Shown one piece after another: positions 1-10,640 of a stretch of DNA of 64,000 nucleotides. Below the pieces are notes generated by a model. That model ran no database searches, was not told the origin of the DNA, and saw only the letters and a list, made by a program, of their open reading frames with translations. How positions within the stretch are numbered: the stretch's first letter is position 1; each line of letters begins with the position of its first letter. Made by a program: the position numbers and the translations under genes. Origin of the DNA: Mantis religiosa (lineage: Eukaryota > Arthropoda > Insecta > Mantodea > Mantidae); contig JAUKNK010000147.1 in NCBI GenBank assembly GCA_030765055.1, forward strand, positions 2,233,501 to 2,297,500. Reading direction: 5' to 3'.

Positions 1-390
1 CCTTTGTCACATGTTCCTCTAAGGTCTTGATGTATCTTTCGACCTTCCATCCGACTGGAGATATAGAGGCGTCGTGCGGGTGTTGTTCACCCCAAGCTTT
101 TGTAGTGCCTCCCTCATTAGTTTGGACTCGAAATTGGTACCCTGGTCACTGTGTAGCCCTGACGGCACTCCAAATAGGCAGAACACTTGCTCCAGGAGGC
201 AGTCTGTGATTGCCTTTGCCTCTTGGTTCGGGTTGGCATACACCTCCGGCCACTTATTGAAGTAGTCCACGACCACCATCAGGTACTTCTTTCCTCGGTC
301 GGATATTGGGAACGGTCCAGCTATGTCAATGGCGATCCGTTCGAAAGGCGCTCCGACGTTGTACAGCTACATGCGACCTCGGGTCCTAGT
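1..390 (-). pseudogene. gypsy integrase catalytic core, partial
   Basis: On the minus strand the frame reads MVVVDYFNKWPEVYA, the first catalytic aspartate region of the rve/DDE integrase fold, and LHSDQGTNFES with the second aspartate. The glutamate-containing helix would follow (LYLQSDGRSKD region) but is disturbed near position 20. A stop at the 5' side joins it to the HHCC segment in the same frame. The C-terminal integrase domain lies outside the window. Confidence 0.8.
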
Positions 391-1176
391 CTAGGGGCCG
401 CGACTCGCCGCGCACACGTGACACTGACGGCACCACCTCTCAGCGTCTGCTCGAAGCCTCAGCCAATAGTAGCCCTGCCGTAGTTTGTCAATCGTTCGAT
501 TTGCTCTCAGGTGTCCTCCTGAAGCACCGGCGTGCACTTCCTCCAAGACTTCCGGGACCCTACTCTGGGGTAGTACCAACTGTTCTCTCTGCGTCTTCCC
601 ATCGGGTGATTCCCACACGCGGAACAGCATACCCTCTTTGATCTTCATCGAGTCCCACTGGGCCCAGTACGACTTGTATGTGGCACTCCTCGGTGCGATG
701 TCCTCCCAAGTCGGTCTTGTCCCTGCCTCCACTTCCCTCAAATGTGGCCCCAAGTCTGCATCCGCCAGCTGCTCCCTCCTCAGGCCTGCGCTATCCCAGC
801 CATTCGCAGACACTGCCGTGACTACTCGGACTACTGCGGCATGCTTCTTCACTTCCAATCTTGTGCACTGGCTGCACTCTTCTGGACAGGTTCTTTGGGA
901 CATAGCATCTGCGTTACCGTGGCTCTTCCCTCTGCGATGTTCCGAGGTGAAGTCGTACTCCTGCAGCCTCTGGACCCAACGTGCTGTCTGACCTTCTCGG
1001 TTCATAAAACCCAATAGCCAGGTTAGGGCGGAATGGTCAGTCCTCAGGTGGAATGGCTGACCGTACAGGTACTTGTGGAAGTGCGCCAGGGTCTTCAGTA
1101 CCGCCTGTAGTTCTCGCAGGGTGACACAGTAGTTTCTCTCTGTGTTGGATACCGTCTTGCTGTAGTAGGATATCAT
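391..1176 (-). pseudogene. gypsy RNase H and integrase HHCC zinc-finger segment
   Basis: An open 261-residue stretch in the pol frame. It starts in RNase H (SYYSKTVSNTERNYCVTLRELQAVL, then LRTDHSALTWLL), passes through the tether and reaches the integrase N-terminal zinc finger: H-x3-H spacing in HAGASGGHLRANRT and the later CRQCHVC pair. It ends at a stop at 391. The segment QTARWVQR here marks the point to which the right-hand copy is deleted, so the two copies can be used to map that deletion. Confidence 0.85.
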
Positions 1177-2112
1177 CCGCTCGTGGCCGTCCTGGACTTG
1201 CTATAGGACGCCTCCAATGCAGTGGTCGCTGGCGTCGGTGTCCACAATGAATGCGCTACCTGGTTGTGGAAAATCCAAAATGGGAGCACTGCACAGGGTC
1301 TTCTTCAAGTGATGGAAAGCTTCTTGGGCGTCTTCCGTAAACACATATAGTCGGTGTTCTTCTGTCAAGCGAGTGAGGGGTTTGGTGATGTTGCGGAATC
1401 CCTTTATGAAGCACCGCCCCAGGAAACTGCGCAACTGCTCCTTATCCTTTGGGCGAGGCCAATCTCTCACAGCCTGTGTCTTTTCCTGGTCTTTAGCTAC
1501 TCCGGCTGATGAGACTATGTAGAACAAGTAGTTCACTTCCTTGCGGAAGAGCTGGCACTTCTTCGCATTCAGCTTCAAGTTGGTCGCCTGAAATCTCTGG
1601 AGCACCTTACTCAGATTCTCGAGATGGTGTTCAAAAGTCTTACCGACAATGATGATGTCGTCCTGGTATAGCAGGCAGGCGTCGTAAGTCAGTCCTCTCA
1701 CCACTAACCCCATTAGGCGTTGGAAGGTAGCTGGTGCGTCGCAGAGACCAAAGGGCATAACTGTGAACTGCCAGAGCCATTGACCTGTCGAGAATGCGGT
1801 CTTTTGCTTTCTTCTCGGGTGCAGAACTACCTGCTAGTAGCCCGGCTTCAGGTCTAGGGTTTAGAAGCACTGTCCACCAGCTAGCGTGTCCAGGGTGTCG
1901 TCAATCCGGGGTAAGAGAAAACAGACCCTCCGGGTGACAGCATTCAACTTCCTGTAGTCTACGCAGAAGCGTAGCTTGCCGTTCTTCTTTGTCACCTAGA
2001 CTACAGGGAAACACCAAGGGCTATCAGACTCTTCAATCACTCCCCTGGATCGCATGTCCCGCAGCATGTCTCGTACCACCCCTTGTTTTGCCAGCGAAAC
2101 GCGTCTAGGTGG
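1177..2112 (-). pseudogene. gypsy reverse transcriptase domain, several in-frame stops
   Basis: Between 2112 and 1759 the frame reads RT fingers with VDYRKLN and LDLKPGY, interrupted by several stop codons. From 1758 to 1201 it is open, with MPFGLCDAPATFQRLM, the catalytic motif YQDDIII and then the RT thumb and connection (KYL-equivalent, FLGR). The normal gypsy catalytic box is Y-L/V-DD; here the second residue is Gln. Both catalytic aspartates are kept. The segment ends with the start of RNase H (FIVDTDASDHCIGGVL) and a stop at 1201. Confidence 0.85.
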
Positions 2113-2739
2113 TTACCGAATAGGCCGGGCGTACCCAGTGTCGATGCTGTGAAGCACTTTGTCCGTGCGGTCGTAGTCACTATCACCTTGGCTGAAGACG
2201 GGCTGGTATTGTCTCAGCAGTTGCAGAACTTTCTCCAACTGTTCTGCGGTCAGGTGGACGGCCGCCATCTCCAGTAGGCCTTCTAGCCGGGGCCCCAGGT
2301 GTTGCGTCGGCACCGGCTCCTGTGTCCCTTCGATTGCTGTTACGCTTAACACGGGCTCGTACGTTCCCAACTCCGTCCTGGCCTGGACGTCGTGATTGGT
2401 GTCCGTTGTATTTAGCAGTCTCACTAACACCTCTTCTCGGCAAGGCAACAATGCCCTGGCTACACATAGTCCTTGTACAGGCGTGTTCTCGTCCAGCATC
2501 AATTGTCTGGTTCTCTGAACTTCCAGTCGCGCCGTCACCACCACCTCGCTTCTCGCAGGGACCACCACGTCTTCCTTCAAAACGACCTTGCAGATTTCAA
2601 GGCGCTGATCGGGTTGCCGGAGTATCACCTCTTCTCCATTGAGCCGCAGGACCCTCCTGCTGACGTCGACCGTCGCCTCGTGGCTCCTGAGGGCTTCCAA
2701 TCCCAGTATCACCTCCTCATCGACCTTGGCGACCAACAC
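2113..2739 (-). pseudogene. gypsy pol segment between protease and reverse transcriptase
   Basis: This 208-residue open segment continues the protease fold (AKVDEEVILGLEALRSHEA) and then runs through the spacer that precedes RT in gypsy Pol (for example HLTAEQLEKVLQLLRQYQPVF and HSIDTGYARPIR, the usual lead-in to the RT fingers). It is in frame with the protease upstream and the RT downstream and is bounded by stops on both sides. Residues up to VVVPARSEVVVTA match the right-hand copy at 62341; everything after that is missing there. Confidence 0.8.
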
Positions 2740-3113
2740 CTACAGACGTACGGCACTCCTTTCCAAGGTCAACTTAAGCAGGGCCTCCTTCTTCATAGGC
2801 AAGGTGTCACCCGATGCCGTGAAAAGCTGGTACGTTGGACTCGGCTTCCTTGTCGGCAAACCTTTCACCACGTCAGGTTTGATGGTGGTCACGGCTGCCC
2901 CGGTGCCCACCAGCACGTGGCACGGCTTTCCTCTCACCCGACCGTCCGCGATGAGGTTGTCATCCATACGCCGGCTGACGGCGTGCAGGGTCACTCGAGG
3001 GGATGGTGGTGATGGCTTCGACGTGCCCCTCTCCACGTCAGCCCTTACTCGTTTTCCGGCTGCACTTCCTGGTGTGGGCAGTCTCTCTCCAGGTGTCCGG
3101 GCTGTCCATACCC
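2740..3113 (-). pseudogene. gypsy gag C-terminus and aspartic protease, catalytic Asp lost
   Basis: The first bases (about 3113-3045) match the CCHC end and stop of the gag at 62332. The protease follows in the pol frame: NLIADGRVRGKPCHVLVGTGAAV can be read as short pieces, with the active-site motif LVGTGA where the related copy at 62341 has LVDTGA. The catalytic aspartate is therefore replaced by glycine. A stop at 2740-2742 separates it from the downstream pol segment in the same frame. Protease inactivity is inferred from the family rule that D-T/S-G is required. Confidence 0.8.
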
Positions 3114-3202
3114 CCTTAGATTTTCAGATTTTATTTATTTAAAAAATTACGACTAATGGACCAAATACTTAATATGAATGTTAAAAAAAGCCTAAGAGGA
3201 AT

Positions 3203-4271
3203 ATGCCCAGTAGAATTAGAAGAAATTTAAAACGAGTTATTGAACATAAACTCAAGTTATCGCAACTAAATAGAAGTAATATAGCTGACAAGGGAGTGCA
3301 AATGGACATTCTTTTTATTAAAAGTTATGATCAAATCGATATCAATACACCTTCCGACCATCATCATAATTCTCGTGATCTTCCATTGAAGCCACAGTTA
3401 CCACCTAAATGTAAAATAAATAAAAAATTTTATAATGAAGAGATAGATAAAGCGATATCAAAAACTGTGTCCTTTGTAGATGGAGTTATTCCAAAACCAA
3501 AATTAATCTTTAATATATGTGATATATTAGCGTCGGAATTTAAAAAATCCAATAAAGATACCCGTTGATTACGAAGCTATTATGGATATAGAAGAACATG
3601 AACATGACGTTGGTATAAAATCAGACACATCATCGAAATGCCCCATAAATTTTTATAATGGCATTGAAAATGCAAAGCAACTTAGTAGATTGGAGGAAAC
3701 AAAAATATTATTAGCAGCATTACGACCTGTGATAAGGAAACTACACGAGAAAGGGGAATCAATTGCTTTTCCGTTACCTGATGCCATTGACAGAATGGAG
3801 TTAAGGGTTCATAATGTCACAACAGATCCGGAGGAATTATTAAATCTGTTATATACAGTCTTCAGTAGAAGGAATGAATTCTTTGATCTTGAAGAAATTC
3901 ATAGCCGTTTTGTTAAATCTATAGTAAAATAATAATTGATCATAGCCTTGGCCATATTGCTATGCTCACATTAGACATGATGGTTCCACTTATTCCAAAA
4001 TTATTCAATCCATGACTACAAAATCCATCGCTCCTATTATCCCGAAAGTATCATATCCATGTACCAGCACTCCTTCCAAAAGCAAACAATTCTCCCCTAA
4101 AACAAATTCCTCTAAATCCCAACCCTCTAAGAATGGTATCAATGTTTTCAAAACCCTTGTTAAAGGCGCTACCTATGAATCCCATAGTAAAAATGAATCT
4201 ACATCCAGAACATTCAGCACCAAAAAGCAAAGTAGATCTTTGAAGACATCAGCAGTCTCGAAGTTTGAATA
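3203..4271 (+). pseudogene. LINE ORF1-like region, frame-broken
   Basis: Three open segments follow each other: 3203-3568 (121 aa, basic, Lys/Asn-rich), 3582-3932 (116 aa, predicted helical, with RLEETKILLAALRPVIRKL and LLNLLYTVFSRRNEFFDLEEIHSRF) and 4012-4272 (86 aa, Ser/Lys-rich and low complexity). I recognise no zinc knuckle or RRM. Position directly upstream of an endonuclease ORF makes ORF1 of a LINE the likely identity. Breaks between segments are stops or frameshifts. Confidence 0.55.
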
Positions 4272-4415
4272 GTCTAGTCTACATCAAAGTTCATCCTCCA
4301 GCAGATTAGTAGGACAAAATATTACAAATATGATTAAGAAATATTATCAATCAGCAGAAGGGCAGTATGCAGCACATAATAAATATGATCAATTTAAATA
4401 AATCTATTCATTGCC

Positions 4416-5360
4416 ATGAATCCTGATTGTTATAATTATTGTAAAAATTTAAGAATTGCTGAAATTAATGCCCAAAGAAGCAAATTGTTGATGGCAGAGA
4501 TCAGAAATTTTATTAGGGAATTAAATCGTGATATAATTTGCATTCAAGAACCCTATACAGCAAATGGAACATTAGTTTATATGCCTGCATTGGCTAGGGT
4601 AATAACTGGAGATATTAAACCCATGGCTGCAATTATTATTGATAATTCCAATCTTCAAGTCGTGAACATTACATAATTTTCCGATTCGCATGCTAAATGT
4701 GTGGAAATCTCACATGAGAATGGTAAATTTATTTTAGCTAATTACTATTTTCAATGGAGTGACGAAATAGAGCCATGTATGTATAGAGTCAGGAGTATAC
4801 AAAATTATTTTCGGCATCATGAAATAATTCATACTATGGATTCTAATGCCTAATCATTATGGTGGTATAATGAATATAGGGGTGCAGGGGGTGAGAAGAT
4901 GGAAGATGTTATTTAAGAATTATGTTTACATGTAGTAAATCAAGGTAATAATCCACCAACATTTGAAAATCGTCAAGGGACTTCATATAACATCGATGTG
5001 ACACTCTGCAGTAGTAAAAGTTTTAAAAAAAATTATGGATGGAAAGTAGGACAGGATATGACTTCCAGCGATCATACAATGATCTAATTTTACTATACCA
5101 TAACTACTAACTCACAAGTTGCCTGTCAAGATAAAAGTGGAAAAAGAAATTTTTTCCAAGCTAATTGGAACCAAATGAAGGAGATTTTCAATTCTTAAAA
5201 TAGATGTTTTGGTGTTTTTGAATAAAATAATCTAATTTATCATATTGATTATGCTATTAAGCAATCAGTACCTCATTCAAGAGTAAATAAGTTTTCAGAC
5301 AATATTTGGAATGATGCCTTGGAAACTTGAAGGAGAAAAATGACGAAACTTAGAAAAATT
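4416..5360 (+). pseudogene. R1-like LINE endonuclease domain (exo_endo_phos)
   Basis: The frame begins RIAEINAQRSKLLMAEIRNF and DIICIQEPYTANG, the first strand and the catalytic QEPY box of LINE apurinic endonucleases. It continues across in-frame stops with the D-x-N box (MDSNA), YRGAGGEKMEDVI, NNPPTFENRQGTSYNIDVTL and the terminal SSDHTMI box with its catalytic His. All the pieces from 4416 onward are in one frame, so this domain decayed by nonsense changes. The spelling of the boxes is closest to the R1 group as I know it. Confidence 0.75.
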
Positions 5361-5400
5361 TATCAAAGATCCGTGATTAAATCAGATAGACAAGCAAACC

Positions 5401-6780
5401 TAAACGGCCACGTGACCTTATTACCTCTCATTGGCTGCTATTGTAGTATAGACTGTTTTGCGGTAAAAATTAGTTCGATATTTAACAGGGTGATAAATCT
5501 TTATATGTAGGCAGAGAATTGTCGAATTTATATTTTCGTAACTGTTGAATAAAATATATAGCGCAACAGAGTTGATTTATCTGAAATGCATGTTAATTCT
5601 TAAATGAAGTAAAGAGCAGGTTCCTTTGCTCAGAAGCCCAGCTTTCACATGGCACGATAGCACGTGCTTTAGCGGTAGTGGTGACATACTTGTTTATATG
5701 ACTTTTATCACTGACCTTGTTTTGAACTGGATTAGTCATATATCGCCATTCGAAGGTGTGTTGTGCCGTGTGCTAGAACTAAATTATTTTATTGACCGCC
5801 TATTGCACGTGTACTTATTATATGTGTAATGGCAGAGTCTACTGCCAGTTTTTCGCTGAAGTATCGCAAGGGAAAGTATGGCGTGTCACAACTGTTAAGA
5901 CTCAAAACAAGCATTTTTGCAAGGTATGTGTGCTGGTTTTAAAAATCCCAGTGGAAGAGGCCCTAAGGCCTTTCATTATAAACTTGTTTCAGTTTCATTG
6001 CACATTCATTTAGTTTCAGCTTGCTCAGTTTCCTTATAAACTTCATTACTTTTTCATGCCTTCATATACCTAATTGTATGATTTTATCTATCTTCCTGGC
6101 AATTATTATGACGTTCACTGCAGTTTTATGTGTGACGGAAAGGCACCGCATACGGCATATGCCACGAAAGCATTAGCCAGTTAGGGTGAGGGGGAAGGTA
6201 GTTGCAAGCGGAGTGATAAATGTCTGCGGGGCAAGGTTATATGAAAGAGATATTAGTATTATATGCATGAGAAACCGTTAAGTTTTTCGCAACTTCTTGG
6301 TCCTCATAGAGGGCTGTAAGGATTAATGCAATCTGAGTGGGGGAGCAAATAGAGGGGCAGAGCTGAAATAATGGCTTTTGTGTTAAAGGGGTCAATGTTT
6401 TCACTTCGAGTATAAACTGCGGGTTGCATACATCACAATAAATAGGGGCTGAAGACTCACGTGGTATAATGTTGATTATGATTTATGTACTCTATAATCC
6501 TTAATAGTTTGTGTCTGGTTGACCATATTTATACATTTTTATTTTGTGTTCTTCTTCCGTTATTTCTTTTTTTTGTCGTTTCCTTCCTCTTAAAGACAGT
6601 GGGACTGATTTGGCAGTAGATTTTTGTTTTAATACTTTGAACGATGTGTTTCGATGAATTAGATTTTTATGAAAATCTATAAATTCGGAAATGTTGAACG
6701 TGTTTTCCCCTGTAGGACTCTTGCTTACACCTAGCTTAGACTCAAACAACAGATATGTGTAACTGCTTTCGTAGTCTGTT
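5401..6780. other. No recognisable gene; one unexplained 82-codon open frame
   Basis: AT-rich unique-looking sequence. The only notable item is a minus-strand open frame at 6501-6749 coding a Lys-rich 82-residue peptide with KSVPLSLRGRKRQKKEITEE, which looks like an exon or protein relic but resembles no family I know. I see no RNA gene or repeat structure. Confidence 0.4.
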
Positions 6781-8660
6781 TATGGTGAAGATGCAGTAAT
6801 CATAAGAAGAAGTCTAGAAGAATAGGAAATATTACTCCAAACTGATTCTAGAGGGTGCTACTTCGCAATTTAAACAAAACGAGGTCATGGCAGTAAATTT
6901 TGATATTTAAATGATACCTGCAATTTTATTTGCTGTTCATTGTTTGCGTTATGCAATATGATGTATTCTTTTACTTATTTATTCATATATTTATTTGTTA
7001 TCGCTACAGATAGAAATAACTAAAAGGCAATGAAACTTCTTTGCTAAGAGCTCCAAATTATAAAATTTCTTTACCTTTTTAAATCTATTTTTTCGCGATA
7101 TTCAATTGTTTATAGTCCCAATGCAATATCGCCAATAAGACGTAGCTTTTACCTCGCAGAGCTTGAAGCGCTACCAACTAAACGAATTTATGGTCTTTAT
7201 TTCTCCTTCTTCTTCTTTTTTTTTCTTCTTCTCTTTATTCGACTACCTAATAGACATATTTAAGGACAACTTGAAGCTATCATGATAACTTCTAGGCAGT
7301 AAAGAAACATAAAAAACAGTATTCAGAATAGGAAGTCTGAAAGAATTTGGAATAGTACTCAAAAATAATTCGTGAGGGTGCTATTTCTCTATTCCTTAAC
7401 CAAACAAGATCATAGGGGCGAATTTTTATATTTACTTCGTAATCGAAATTAGGATTAGTCTTTATTTTTAGGTTATGCAGCATCATATATTTATTTATTT
7501 ATCTTTTTTTTCTTTGGTGATGGTCATAATGTTGTCATCAGAAGAAGCAATCTGGAAGAACGGGAATTGGTTCTCAAAACTAATACTACATGACGCTACA
7601 TGGTCGTTCGTTAGCAAAACAGGATCATCGCGGTAAATTTCGATGTTTAATTGACATTCAAATATTTTGTTGCTCTGCATTGTTGACACTATGCAAGATT
7701 TTACTTCCTTCTATTTATTTTTTATCTCCCGAAATAGAAATCAGTGAAACGCAATAAAATTTCTTTGTACGTCTTCATAATGGTTTAAATGTGTTTGCCT
7801 TTTTTTAAGTCTTTACTTTCCCGATCTTCAGTTGTTTATACTCATAATGCAATGCCGCCAATAAGACGAAGTGGTTAGCTTGTAATATTCGCTTGTAGCA
7901 TTTTTATTCTGCTTCTTCTGTTTCCTACCTATACATATTTAACATTCATATACACATACAATTTAAAGCTATCATGAGAATTTTAAGCAGTAGTGAAGGA
8001 GATCATACATTAATCAGGCAAAAATATCTGGAAAAATTAGGAATATTACTCGAAACAATTTCCAGAAGACACCATCTCGCCATTCGTAGTTAAATCGAGA
8101 TCATAACAGTAAATGCTGATATATTCATTCATTCATTCATCTTTATTCATTTACATCTTTCGTTGTTTGTTTATTTATTTATTATTTATTTACTTCTTTA
8201 TTTGTTTGTTTATTTATTTTATTACTTATTCATTTATTCATTAACTTATTTGTTTACTTATCTGCTATTTATTTGTGTAATTATTCATCTATTGATCTAA
8301 TTATGCATTGATCTATTTTTTCTGTCATTTTTACTTATTTATTGATTTTTTTAGATACTTAATTTATTTATTTAGTTGTTTAACTATTTATGTATTCATT
8401 TCTCTTTTTATTTATGCATTTAATTAATTACTTATTTATTTGTTTGTTTGATTGAATGATTGATTGTTTGTTCGTTCGTTCTTTCGTTTGTTTGTATGTT
8501 TATTTGTTTATGCATTTACCTATTTATTTGATTGTTTATTATGCTAACTAGTTAAAAATAACTGAAGCACATCAACCATTTCTCTATGTGCCCCAAATAA
8601 TTTAGATCTCTTTGCCCCTTTTTATTCAAAGCTTCCACGAACTTCAAATGTTTGTTGTCC
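6780..8660 (-). repeat. Tandem degenerate copies of an unclassified ~450-520 bp repeat
   Basis: At least three to four successive units share ordered landmarks: a box like GAAGAA-CAATCTGG-AGAA, then CTAGAGGGTGCTACTTCG, CGTAAACAAAACAAGATCAT, GTAAATTTTGATATTTAATT, a TTTATTTATTTA-rich tract, then GATAGAAATAACTGAAGCG, CAATGCCGCCAATAAGACGAAG and a TTTGCTTCTTC pyrimidine stretch. Units begin near 6790, 7310, 7540 and 7990. The 8090-8540 part is swollen by (TTTA)n-type simple sequence. On the minus strand the first half of two units is open (7292-7486, 7495-7689). Strand is assigned from that open frame and is tentative. Confidence 0.75.
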
Positions 8661-8944
8661 GTTGAATTTTGGCTGTGTTTTAGCTACTTTATTATCATTC
8701 AATTTTGTGTATGATTTGCTTTTGTGTTAACCCTTTTTCCCTTTTATGTACCGTCATTACTTTCAATCACCCTTTCTTGCTTTCCACTTAACAACAATTC
8801 TAACAAATTGGCAAAAGGTATTTCGTTTTCAAATGTTTTTGATAGCTGAATTAGGTTCTTATAGAAAGAAACATCGTAAAATATTCCCGGACAGTCTAAA
8901 TTCGGGAAATTCTGAACTTGTGTTTTGTGTAGGAATTTTATATA
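8661..8944. other. AT-rich sequence without a recognisable feature
   Basis: Short interval between the repeat array and the mariner. A 71-codon plus-strand open frame (8746-8961) runs into the mariner terminus and has no family resemblance, so I treat it as chance. Confidence 0.4.
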
Positions 8945-9139
8945 CGAGGGCTGTTCAATAAAGGATGATCATAGTTCTTGACGGTCATAAATTTTTGCAC
9001 TAAAATTCATTGTTATTATACTCTGTTAGCTTAATGTGCAACAAACACGCCGGACTAGTTTTATTGTTGGTACTCCTGGTTCCCGCCTGTGAGAAGTTCA
9101 GACATGATCCGTATCGACTAGCGCTAAGATGGAGGTAAC

Positions 9140-9792
9140 ATGCAGTTGAAGTTGATGTTAGAGGAAGATCCGGAAATTCTTTCAAACGTAATCACTGCTG
9201 ATGACACTTGGCTACATCATTTTGATCCTGAGAGCAAACAGCAAAGCTCAGTGTGGAAATATCCTTCATCACCAACCCCCCAAAAAGCAAAAGTGTTTGC
9301 TTCTGCTGGGAAAATTATGGTCATCTCATTCTTTGATATTCATGGAATGCTTTATCAGCATGTTGAACCTGCACACACATCAATAACGTGACAATACTAC
9401 AGGGATGTCCTGAAAACATTGTAATTCTATATAAGGCGCAAAAGACCACATTTCCCTGAAGCAGGCTGGATGCTGCACCATGAACACATATTGCCCATGT
9501 TGTTGCTGAAGATTTTGCTTAATTCAACGTGAAGTGCATCCCTCATCCTCCCTATAGTTCTGATTTAGTCCCATGTGACCCTTTTCTATTCCCTACCTTG
9601 AAGAAACGCCTTCGTGGGAGGCATTATCCACCATCAGAAGCAGTGGTGAAGGCCTCAGAGGCAATTTTGAAGGATCTCTCAGAAAATGGTTTCCAGCATG
9701 TTTTTGAAGACTGGCAGAAACGCTGGGAAAAGTGCATCGCATTCAGGGGAGACTATTTTGAGAAGGACCACCAAAATTATGAGGACGAGTAA
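9140..9792 (+). pseudogene. mariner transposase, C-terminal catalytic part, broken
   Basis: Two open pieces cover the DDE domain. 9140-9391 carries ADDTWLHHFDPESKQQSSVW, with the first catalytic Asp region of mariner, and PTPQKAKVFASAGKIMVI. 9529-9792 carries HPPYSSDLVPCDPFLFPTLKKRL with the last catalytic Asp, and the usual C-terminus WEKCIAFRGDYFEKD. The stretch between them, which should contain HHDNARPH, is frame-broken and has lost bases (near 9480-9510). There is no helix-turn-helix region. Confidence 0.85.
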
Positions 9793-9798
9793 AGATAC

Positions 9799-10044
9799 TG
9801 TGACTTCCTGGTTTCGTAGGATTAAAAGTCCCATTGCACAAACTCAAAATGTTCTTTATTTCTACAGAATTACAGTTGGTACACTTGCCAATTACAAAGA
9901 ATTACGTAGCGCACACAGTTAGAATCCCTAACTAACCCCTCCGTGAGCGCTACACAGATAAATGGGTAGGCGTGAACTTAATGCTTCCCGTGTGGCCCCT
10001 ACCTCCCAGCTGGTTCTCTCGGCATTTCCGATGTTCGGGTGATA
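9799..10044 (-). repeat. Solo LTR (246 bp), minus orientation, TSD ATAC
   Basis: Its complement ends in ..TCACA and contains a poly(A) signal segment matching the 3' third of the solo LTR at 29649 (TGTTCTTTATTTC, ACACTTGCCAATTACA on the plus strand here). The duplicated ATAC lies at 9795-9798 and 10045-10048. Other mariner A copies have only about 50 bp in this place, confirming an insertion. The outer end reads TATCACCC in LTR orientation, one base from the TGTCACCC start of the LTRs at 60940, so one terminal base is mutated. Confidence 0.85.
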
Positions 10045-10099
10045 ATACGTTGTAAAAAAATTGTGATCATTCTTTATTGAACAGCCCTCGTAAATTTTA

Positions 10100-10640
10100 G
10101 ATATAACTCACGACTCGGACGATAAATAAAGGTAATTCCTTTCCGTTTCTTTGTTTATAGTGACAATACGTAATCAGAAGAAACAATCTGGTAGAATGAG
10201 AAATAGTACTCACGTCTAATTCTAGAGGGTGCTACTTCAACATAGCTAAAGTAAGCAAGATCATCGCAGTAAATTTTGGTATATAATTGATACTCGAAAT
10301 TTTGTTAGCTATTATACAACATTATGTACGTATTATTTATTTATTTACTTATTTATTCATTTATTTAATTTGTATCTAACAAGACAGGTATAGTTGAAGC
10401 GCAATCAAACATCTTTGCTAAGAGTCGCAAAGTATACAAAGCCCTTTGCACTGTTTTATTTTCTTTCGCGATATTCAATTGTTTCTAGTAGCAATGCAAT
10501 GCCGCCAATAAGCCGAAGCGTGTATCTCGTTGAACTTGCAGTGCTATAAAACAAATAAGTATACGATGTTATGTTTATTTCGCTTCTTCGTTTTTCCTTC
10601 CTATTCCTATGCTTATCATTCATGTTTACATACCATTTAA
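10100..10640 (-). repeat. Copy of the unclassified ~500-bp repeat
   Basis: It carries the same ordered landmarks as the array at 6780-8660: CAATCTGGTAGAATGAG, TTCTAGAGGGTGCTACTTC, AAGATCATCGCAGTAAATTTTG (in parts), TTTATTTATT, GAAGCGCAATCAAACATCTT and AATGCAATGCCGCCAATAAG. It begins just after the mariner terminus, so the mariner probably inserted between or within repeat units. Confidence 0.75.

Larger units (their letters stand above)
1..3113 (-). mobile_element. Ty3/gypsy LTR retrotransposon relic, pol region, runs off the window
   Basis: Read on the minus strand from 3113 down to 1, the order is gag zinc-knuckle tail, protease, linker, reverse transcriptase, RNase H, HHCC zinc finger and integrase core, which is the Ty3/gypsy pol order. 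All pieces lie in one reading frame broken by in-frame stops, so decay has been mainly by point mutation. The 5' side (LTR, most of gag) is absent: homology to the element at 60940-63661 stops at about 3113, inside the gag zinc knuckle, next to the AT-rich LINE that follows. The 3' side continues beyond base 1. It is the same family as the plus-strand element at the right end of the window. Confidence 0.9.
3114..5400 (+). mobile_element. R1-like non-LTR retrotransposon relic, ORF1 and endonuclease only
   Basis: AT-rich plus-strand sequence abutting the truncated gypsy relic. It carries an ORF1-like region (3203-4271) and then an apurinic-type endonuclease domain (4416 to about 5360), but no reverse transcriptase. 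The domain order is that of R1/I-group LINEs. Loss of the 3' half is unusual, because LINE copies normally lose the 5' end, so a later deletion or replacement at about 5400 is inferred. Confidence 0.7.
8945..10090 (+). mobile_element. mariner family A, internally deleted copy 1, with solo LTR inside
   Basis: The terminus CGAGGGCTGTTCAATAAA at 8945 is the inverted complement of the sequence ending at 10090, and TA flanks both ends (8943-8944, 10091-10092). The transposase remnant lacks its DNA-binding N-terminus: the 5' untranslated sequence is fused through ATGGAGGTAACATGCAG to the middle of the gene, exactly as in copy 2 at 17692. A 246-bp solo LTR sits between the transposase stop and the right terminus. 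It cannot be autonomous. Confidence 0.92.

Noticed and set aside
485..3142. Plus-strand open frames of 90-179 codons opposite the gypsy relic
   Set aside because: Shadow frames of GC-rich pol sequence; the minus strand carries recognisable domains in order.
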